From positions 1 to 12,305 of the forward strand of contig CADWAF010005209.1 of assembly GCA_902984215.1 (NCBI GenBank): a stretch of 12,305 nt of DNA. The letters are read 5' to 3'. The position numbers were made by a program, and so were the translations under genes. Shown here one piece after another: positions 7,266 through 12,305 of the stretch. Numbering within the stretch: the first letter of the stretch is position 1; the number at the start of each line of letters is the position of its first letter. The notes beneath the pieces are model-generated. The model did not search any database and was not told the DNA's origin. It worked only from the letters and a program-made list of their open reading frames with translations. This DNA comes from Willaertia magna. Its lineage: Eukaryota > Heterolobosea > Eutetramitea > Acrasida > Naegleriidae.

Positions 7266-8195
7266 ATGCCAAAAGAAAGAAAGAAAGAAAGTAAAGGAGT
7301 AAATCAATTTGGACTTTTACATAAAATATATACAATCGGCGAAACTAAACGACCTTTAAAAAATATAAATTTAAAAGATACAACTTCAACTAATAGTGAA
7401 GTTATTAATAATACTAATATTACAACTTCAAATAATAGTGAAGTTATTAAAAAATTGAAGTTGAAATATAATGTACCAACAACACTTACAACTGGTACCA
7501 GTAAAGCAACTTTAAGCAACAGTAAAGTTTTTCCAAAAGTAAACAATTTTATTGAAGTGCCATTAATTAAAGTTAATAATGAATATTATATTTCTTCTAT
7601 TGATTTTAAGTATTTTGTTTATTATAGCAATAAAAAAGATATATTTAATAGCTTATCAGGTTATTTTAAAAAAGAAGATAAATACACACTTTCTGTTAAA
7701 GAAGTTAAAAAAAATTTATTGTTTTTTATTAGGTTTTGTAGTGACACTTTGAATTGGATTAAATTTGATAATTACAGTATAGACAAATTACATAAAGGAT
7801 TAACCTTAATTAAATATGATTCTTTTATTAATTTAATTAGAAAGAAAATAGAAGAAAGAAATAATGGAAAAGGTAGTAAATTACATGATCATTTAGATAT
7901 GTTTAGTTATATATTTAATAATGATTTAAAACTTGAAAAGCATTACAAAATTTTTAATTTAGATGACAAACATATTATTTATCGTATTACAGATATTGAC
8001 TTAAATGATATAGAAATTGAAAAAATGACTGATAATGATAATTTATTAGATGATTTACAAGAGGAAATGGAAGAAGATGAAATAGAAGAAGATGAAATGG
8101 AAGAAGAAATTTATAAAGATAATGAATTACATAAAAAAGACGATGAATCTCTTGGACTTGTAGATGATGAATCTTTTAAATTTTCTTGTATTTAA
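7266..8195 (+). CDS. Hypothetical protein with acidic C-terminus, intact
   Basis: 309 residues from ATG 7266. This start is preferred over upstream in-frame codons because it follows an A run, begins a polar Met-Pro-Lys-Glu-Arg-Lys-Lys segment, and the upstream extension is hydrophobic AT-rich translation. The family is not recognised. Visible features are a basic N-terminus (1-35) and three T-[TL]-S-x-x-x-[EK]-V palindromic-module copies (about 39-46, 53-60, and a degenerate one at 81-88). A structured-looking core (about 95-250) includes Y-Y-I-S-S-I-D-F-K-Y-F-V-Y-Y. The tail (about 243-303) is very acidic, with D-D-L-Q-E-E-M-E-E-D-E-I-E-E-D-E. A basic head and acidic tail suit a nuclear or nucleic-acid-associated protein, but that is inference. 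It is the only complete frame here with both a good ATG and no internal stop. It lies between two decayed units and shares their repeats, so it may be element cargo. AATAAA occurs at 8215-8220. Confidence 0.8.
   Translation: MPKERKKESKGVNQFGLLHKIYTIGETKRPLKNINLKDTTSTNSEVINNTNITTSNNSEVIKKLKLKYNVPTTLTTGTSKATLSNSKVFPKVNNFIEVPLIKVNNEYYISSIDFKYFVYYSNKKDIFNSLSGYFKKEDKYTLSVKEVKKNLLFFIRFCSDTLNWIKFDNYSIDKLHKGLTLIKYDSFINLIRKKIEERNNGKGSKLHDHLDMFSYIFNNDLKLEKHYKIFNLDDKHIIYRITDIDLNDIEIEKMTDNDNLLDDLQEEMEEDEIEEDEMEEEIYKDNELHKKDDESLGLVDDESFKFSCI
7382..7529 (+). repeat. Palindromic module copies in gene at 7266
   Basis: Exact 22-bp copies lie at 7382-7403 and 7424-7445 (42 bp apart, loops ending AATAGT). A degenerate copy lies at 7508-7529 (AACTTT/AAAGTT). 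All are in the T-S-x-x-x-E-V phase. Confidence 0.8.
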
Positions 8196-8435
8196 AGCTT
8201 AAACATAATATTAAAATAAAAACAATATTTTAATTTTTTTTATTTTCAAAAAAATGAAACAATTGCTTCTTTATAAACATAAGCAAACTTCTTCAAAAAA
8301 TTCTCAATCAAACAACAACACTATAGTGAATACTTCCAATACAACAATCTCACAAGCTACTTTACATACATCTTCAAATATTTATGAAGATACTTTACTT
8401 TCAAACATGTATGACGTTAGAAATCAAACCCAAAC

Positions 8436-8457
8436 AACTTTAAATAATAATGAAGTT
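8436..8457 (+). repeat. Degenerate palindromic module copy
   Basis: AACTTT-N10-GAAGTT, 22 bp, encodes T-L-N-N-N-E-V just before the TGA at 8467. Same codon phase as the other coding copies. Confidence 0.7.
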
Positions 8458-9190
8458 TCAAATCAATGAAGAAATTTTTTAGAAACCAATTTTAGTTCCG
8501 AAAATATTTCAAAGAGTATTTCATTATTTTTGAAATCATCCATTTTACAACAATATATTAATTATAATAACATTTTATTAAAAAAACGTATTTCAATTCA
8601 TAGTTTAAAAGAAGAAGACACAAATAAATTATATTTTAAATCATTTATCAAAGGAAAAAATATAAGTATTTTAATGAAAGAAAGTAAATATGGAGATATT
8701 AATAATTATTTTATTTTCAATATATATGACCTTTTAAGGTTATCAAATATTAAAGAATATGATAATAACAATATTTTACAAGATAATAAATTATATAGTA
8801 TCTCTCTAAATTTACAATCTTTTACAAATAATTTTAACATGTAATCCTAAATCCATATCAAAGAAAGAGATATGGAGATTTATTATTGGGGTTAGAATTA
8901 ATATTATTTAATGCAAATATAAAATTTGATGAAATTATATTAATATTATTAAAATTGTTTCCAAATATATTAAAACAAATGATAAGCAATTTAAGTGATA
9001 ATGATAAAATTAATTTAATATCTTTTATTAATACAAACTTAGATGACGAAAAAGAAATTAATATTATGAAAGAAGAAAAAGAAATATTGTTGAATTATAT
9101 TAATTATAATGTTTCTCAAAAAACAAAGAAAATTACAATTCTTACTAATGATAATGTTGAAGATAATATATTAAATAAATATAATATTTT

Positions 9191-9443
9191 AATTTCAAAT
9201 AATAATGAACTTATAATCAATTCAACTTCAAATAATAGTGAAGTTATAATCAATTCAACTTCAAATAATAGTGAAGTTATAATCAATTCAACTTCAAATA
9301 ACAATGAAGTTATAATCAATTCAACTTCAAATAATAATGAAGTTATAATTAATTCAATTTCAAATAATAATGAAGTTATAATCAATTCAACTTCAAATTA
9401 TAGTAAAGTTATAAACAAATCAACTTCAAATAATAATGAAGTT
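9191..9443 (+). repeat. Eight tandem 33-bp repeats carrying the palindromic module
   Basis: Units start at 9191, 9224, 9257, 9290, 9323, 9356, 9389 and 9422, exactly 33 bp apart. Units 1 and 6 have left arm AATTTC, unit 1 also has a changed right arm (GAACTT), and unit 7 has right arm AAAGTT. The main loop is AAATAATAGT or AAATAATAAT. The encoded unit is T-S-N-N-[SN]-E-V-I-I-N-S. Because the palindrome is phase-symmetric, the minus strand is also open here and reads T-S-L-L-F-E-V; that antisense frame is a shadow. Confidence 0.95.
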
Positions 9444-9717
9444 ATTAATCAACCTTTTTTAAGTCAACCAAATTCTACTCAAGAATCACCATCAATCATA
9501 TATATATCTGATGAAGAAAAAATAGAAAATAATATTGAAACAGATGAAGAAGATTTAGAAAATAATATTGAAACAGAAAAAAAATAGATGATACATTAAT
9601 TTTAGATAATAAATTATTTATTTCTGAAGATAATGTTAATAATACTAATTCTCAAGCAAACAAAAAAAAGAGATGAAAACCAAAACAATATATAATTAAT
9701 GGTCGTAGAGTTTATAG

Positions 9718-11478
9718 AAAAAAGTTAAAAAAAATATTATTATTCTTCAAAAGAATGTAAAAGATTTATATATTAAAGATAAATGTTCATTTTCCAATGA
9801 AACATATAAGTTACACAATAATTTGACAAATAATATTTCTTCTTCTAAATTATACTCATTACAAAATTTTAGAAAGTTATTAAATTTAAGAATTATTAAT
9901 AATTTTAATATATTTGCTGTAAAATTAGAACAAAGAGAGTTTGTTTTTTATAGTTTAAGAAAATTATTATATCATTATTTATTATATCACATCAAATGGT
10001 TACAAATAATAGAAAAACAAAATATTTCTTTATTACAAGAAAAAGATTTAGAAATATTAAAATTTTTAAAAGACAAACAAAATAATTTTCAAACTTCTTT
10101 TAAAACTTACATTAGATTAAATCTAGATGGTACTCCAGTAGTTGGTGAAAATAGAGTTGTTTTTTCAATGGTTCCAATTAATTTAAGAAGTTTTGGAAGT
10201 TATATGACACGAGTTGGTGTTTTTCCTTTAGTTATGTAGTATGGTAAAGAAAAACATTTCAAATATATTTATAAAATATTTAAACAAGAAATTAAAGATA
10301 TTTTAAATAATGGTTTAATAATTGAAAATATTAAATTTATTTTTGACTTTTTTGTGACAATGGATTGGGCAGCATTAAAATCAATTAGTTTAATTACAAA
10401 AGAAGAGTTTTGTTTTTATTGTAAAACAAGAAATCTTTATTGTTCGCATAATCATTTAAAAAGAACTGTAGATGAATTAGGATTATTATTAGGATTAGGT
10501 CCTAGTAATATTATTTTGTGTTTTCTACATTTAAAAGAAAATGTAGTTCAATATTTTTTAAGAATAATACTTAATTCAAATATTATGAGAGAAGATAAAA
10601 TTATTAAATTAATTAAAACTATACCTACATTTAATTATTTTAAAATTAATAAAGAGTTAGCTAATAATGATAAAATTAAATTATATATTACAAGAAAACA
10701 ATGTGATAATTTTTTAATAATATACATATATTTAAAGACCCGATAGCGAAAAAAGATTATTTATTATTTACAAAATTTATACATATAATTAATATTTTAA
10801 ATACAACAAAGCCTTTTATAAATAATGAAATTGAAAACATAGAAAATTTAATTAATAATTTTTCAGATTTATATATAAAAATTTTCTATAAACACAAATA
10901 AATGTTGGTATTTACATTTATTTAATAATCATATGATAAGTATTTTAAAAATTTTTTTAAATATTAAAATATTTGAAAATCAAAATTTTGAAGTTGCATA
11001 TATTGATGATAAAGATTTATTAGAAAATACTGCTAAAAATGGTGGAATTAGTAGAAATTATTTAAGAATTTATTTTCCAACTATAACAAATTTAAAAATA
11101 TTACAATGTTTATTAATTAAATTAAGAATTTTATATTCATCCATTTATTTTAATATTACAAACTTAGATATATGCAATAATAACATTACAAAAGATATTA
11201 CTTTAAAAAATAATTATAACAATTCAGTTTTATATAAATTTATTACAGAACCATATGTTAAATTTAATGAAGATTTAATTTTATTGAGTAATTTAGAAAG
11301 TTTTGATAATTTTGTATTTATAGACGATCATGATTGTAATAAGAATATTCAGTTGAAATTAAAATCTTTTTATAACCCTAAATCTAAACAATCACGTATT
11401 GTTGCTACAAGTAGAGAAAGTATTAATTCAACAAATAGTAAATCTCAAGCTTTTCGATGTTTCAGTGATAGTGTTTAA
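9718..11478 (+). pseudogene. Putative DDE-type transposase core, decayed
   Basis: Frame 1 is followed from 9718 to a TAG at 10237-10239 and on in phase to a TAG at 10744-10746. Frame 0 carries the signal from about 10727 (K-D-P-I-A-K-K-D-Y-L-L-F) to 10899. Frame 1 then resumes (C-W-Y-L-H-L-F-N-N-H-M) to the TAA at 11476-11478. Landmarks are L-N-L-D-G-T-P-V (Asp codon 10126), F-V-T-M-D-W-A-A-L-K (Asp codon 10363), F-C-F-Y-C-K-T-R-N-L-Y-C, I-I-L-C-F-L-H-L-K-E, Y-L-H-L-F-N-N-H, and N-Q-N-F-E-V-A (Glu codon 10990). From memory this order (LDG, DW/DxKxL, CxxC, CxLH, YxHxxxxH, QGFE) matches transposase-like proteins abundant in Rhizophagus and some animals. It would give a D-D-E triad with a zinc-binding insert. 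I cannot name the superfamily. Two in-frame TAGs and at least two 1-nt shifts indicate an inactive copy; introns at the frame changes are a less likely alternative. Confidence 0.55.
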
Positions 11479-11741
11479 TCATTGTTTTATTTTACATTAA
11501 AAAGTTTTATAAATTTCTTTTGTTATTCTTTGTTGTTTTGTATAAGGTGTGTTTTGGGGGTCGTGTTGGCCTTTTAGTTATCATATAGATTCATTTATCA
11601 ATATATATGGTTAACGCTCTAAGGGCATACTTACCTTTTATATTATCTTCATTGGACGCCTTTTTTCTTGGGTCACAGTCTAGTGTTTGCATTTTACCTT
11701 TTCGCCAAAAGGCTAATCCAAGAAGCTTTTTCAAAAAAAAT
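11479..11741. other. Intergenic region upstream of RCC1-repeat gene
   Basis: No gene is seen. Base composition is less AT-rich than the surroundings, with G/C clusters such as GGGGGTCGTG near 11556. There is a possible fold in which GCC-T-run and TCTTGG segments (about 11659-11671) pair with AAAGGC and CCAAGA (about 11708-11723). It probably contains the promoter and 5' leader of the RCC1 gene. It could hide a small non-coding RNA, but no known class is recognisable. Confidence 0.4.
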
Positions 11742-12305
11742 ATGGAAATTCACAATGCCGTCATTGAAGGCAAAATTGATTTGACAATTTTAAAGCAACA
11801 AAAAATTAAATTTTTAAAATTTGGAAATAATCACATTGTGTTTGCAACATTTAGCAATGAGGTTTTTATTTATATGAATAGATCAGGTAGAATTAAAAAA
11901 GAAAATTTCAATTTCGGAGATATTAAATTATTGGAATGTGGATATTATTTTACAGTTGTTGTTAATAATTTAAATCAATTATTTTTTGCTGGGAAATTTT
12001 TTGATGATTTAAATTGTTTTACAAAATTTATAAAATTAAATGATGTTAATGAAAATATTAAATCAATACATTGTGGTATTGATTATATTTTAGTTTTAAC
12101 AAAAGATAATACTATTTATGGAAAAGGAAATAATAAATATGGTCAACTAGGTGTCCCAAAAGATATAAAACAACTTAAAAATTTTACCAAATTAAATATT
12201 AATTTAAAAGTCAAAGATATAACATGTGGAAATTTACACACTATTTTATTAGATGTTAACAATGATATTTATACTACTGGTTACAATCCTTTTGGTCAAT
12301 TAGGA
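11742..12305 (+). CDS. RCC1-repeat (beta-propeller) protein, 3' end cut by window
   Basis: 188 codons are open from ATG 11742 to the window end with no stop. The ATG follows an A8-T context and is the first in-frame Met of a coding-like frame. From about residue 60 the protein shows RCC1-type repeats. The two clearest blocks are C-G-I-D-Y-I-L-V-L (111-119) leading to Y-G-K-G-N-N-K-Y-G-Q-L-G (126-137), and C-G-N-L-H-T-I-L-L (162-170) leading to T-G-Y-N-P-F-G-Q-L-G (179-188). A weaker one lies at 66-83. RCC1 repeats form seven-bladed propellers that act as Ran guanine-nucleotide exchange factors, ubiquitin-ligase or BTB-linked scaffolds, and other binding modules. Which applies cannot be told without the C-terminus. 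The intact frame and somewhat more varied codons (ATC, GGG, CTA, GCC) suggest an ordinary host gene next to the element-like region. Confidence 0.85.
   Translation, partial: MEIHNAVIEGKIDLTILKQQKIKFLKFGNNHIVFATFSNEVFIYMNRSGRIKKENFNFGDIKLLECGYYFTVVVNNLNQLFFAGKFFDDLNCFTKFIKLNDVNENIKSIHCGIDYILVLTKDNTIYGKGNNKYGQLGVPKDIKQLKNFTKLNINLKVKDITCGNLHTILLDVNNDIYTTGYNPFGQLG

Larger units (their letters stand above)
8254..9717 (+). pseudogene. N-terminal half of decayed transposase-like unit
   Basis: It starts at ATG 8254 after an A7 run, a context like that of the gene at 7266. Frame 1 runs to a TGA at 8467-8469 and continues in phase to a TAA at 8842-8844. A 1-nt shift near 8835-8845 moves the signal to frame 0 (N-P-Y-Q-R-K-R-Y-G-D-L-L-L-G-L-E-L). 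This frame carries a Leu/Ile-rich helical region, then eight 33-bp palindromic repeats, then a Glu/Asp-rich segment. A second shift at an A8 run (9577-9584) leads to frame 2, which reads acidic residues followed by N-K-K-K-R-stop-K-P-K-Q-Y. The TGA at 9674-9676 there would be Gly if it came from GGA, giving an R-G-K-P AT-hook-like core, but that is inference. Coding-like sequence continues to N-G-R-R-V-Y-R-K-K before the frame changes again. N-terminal family unknown. Its membership of the downstream transposase unit rests on contiguity and direction. Confidence 0.6.

Noticed and set aside
9116..9385. Antisense frame of T-S-L-L-F-E-V repeats
   Set aside because: It is open only because the palindromic module is phase-symmetric on both strands, and it has no separate start or domain.
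479..9443. CRISPR array
   Set aside because: Repeats are in coding frames, in a eukaryote-like context, with very short or no unique spacers and no cas genes.
2842..10746. Spliceosomal introns explaining the frame changes
   Set aside because: No convincing GT...AG pairs bracket the stops, and coding-like sequence continues directly across them, often in the same phase.
1984..11478. Polinton/Maverick or virus-derived element
   Set aside because: A Ulp1-type protease is compatible, but no B-family polymerase, retroviral-type integrase, packaging ATPase or capsid signal was seen in any frame.
11479..11741. tRNA or 5S rRNA gene in the less AT-rich gap
   Set aside because: No cloverleaf, A/B box or 5S-like sequence could be found; only weak pairing segments are present.

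Overview
This window looks like nuclear DNA of a very AT-rich eukaryote, such as an amoeboid protist, an early-diverging fungus or a microsporidian; I cannot place it further. The signs are asparagine/lysine/isoleucine-rich proteins using TTA, AAT and GAA codons, Asn/Thr-rich low-complexity tracts, an RCC1-repeat gene, and starts preceded by A runs with no Shine-Dalgarno sequences. All coding signal is on the + strand.

Layout: (1) 1-332 is non-coding. (2) 333-1634 is an open frame with no usable ATG, a repeat-rich N-terminus and an unrecognised lysine-rich C-terminal domain. (3) 1635-1983 is intergenic and carries a ~125-bp fold-back inverted repeat. (4) 1984-6919 is a long decayed coding unit (possibly two) that can be followed through in-frame stops and frameshifts. 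It runs from an Asn-rich repeat head through a charged helical part, a Thr/Pro-rich mucin-like tract and a Ulp1/C48 cysteine protease domain to a DEDDh-type exonuclease-like domain. (5) 6920-7265 is intergenic. (6) 7266-8195 is an intact hypothetical gene with a good ATG and an acidic tail. (7) 8254-11478 is a second decayed unit with a good ATG. It has repeats in its N-terminal half and a putative DDE-type transposase core in its C-terminal half. (8) 11479-11741 is a less AT-rich intergenic stretch. (9) 11742-12305 is the start of an RCC1-repeat gene cut by the window end.

Units 4 and 7 look like relics of one or more DNA-transposon-like elements (protease, exonuclease, transposase) accumulating nonsense codons and 1-nt frameshifts. 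Whether unit 6 and the 333-1634 frame were cargo of the same element is inference.

The most striking feature is a 22-bp palindromic module, AACTTC-N10-GAAGTT, present in about 27 exact or near-exact copies across four otherwise unrelated coding frames. It is always in the same codon phase, encoding T-S-x-x-x-E-V, and it occurs in both orientations. It sits inside tandem repeats of different unit lengths (33, 42, 48-51 and 150 bp), so the palindrome rather than the linker is the conserved entity. The three copies in the intergenic gap 6920-7265 have lengths that would shift frame or have damaged arms. This resembles in principle the in-frame palindromic elements of Rickettsia, but in a eukaryotic sequence.
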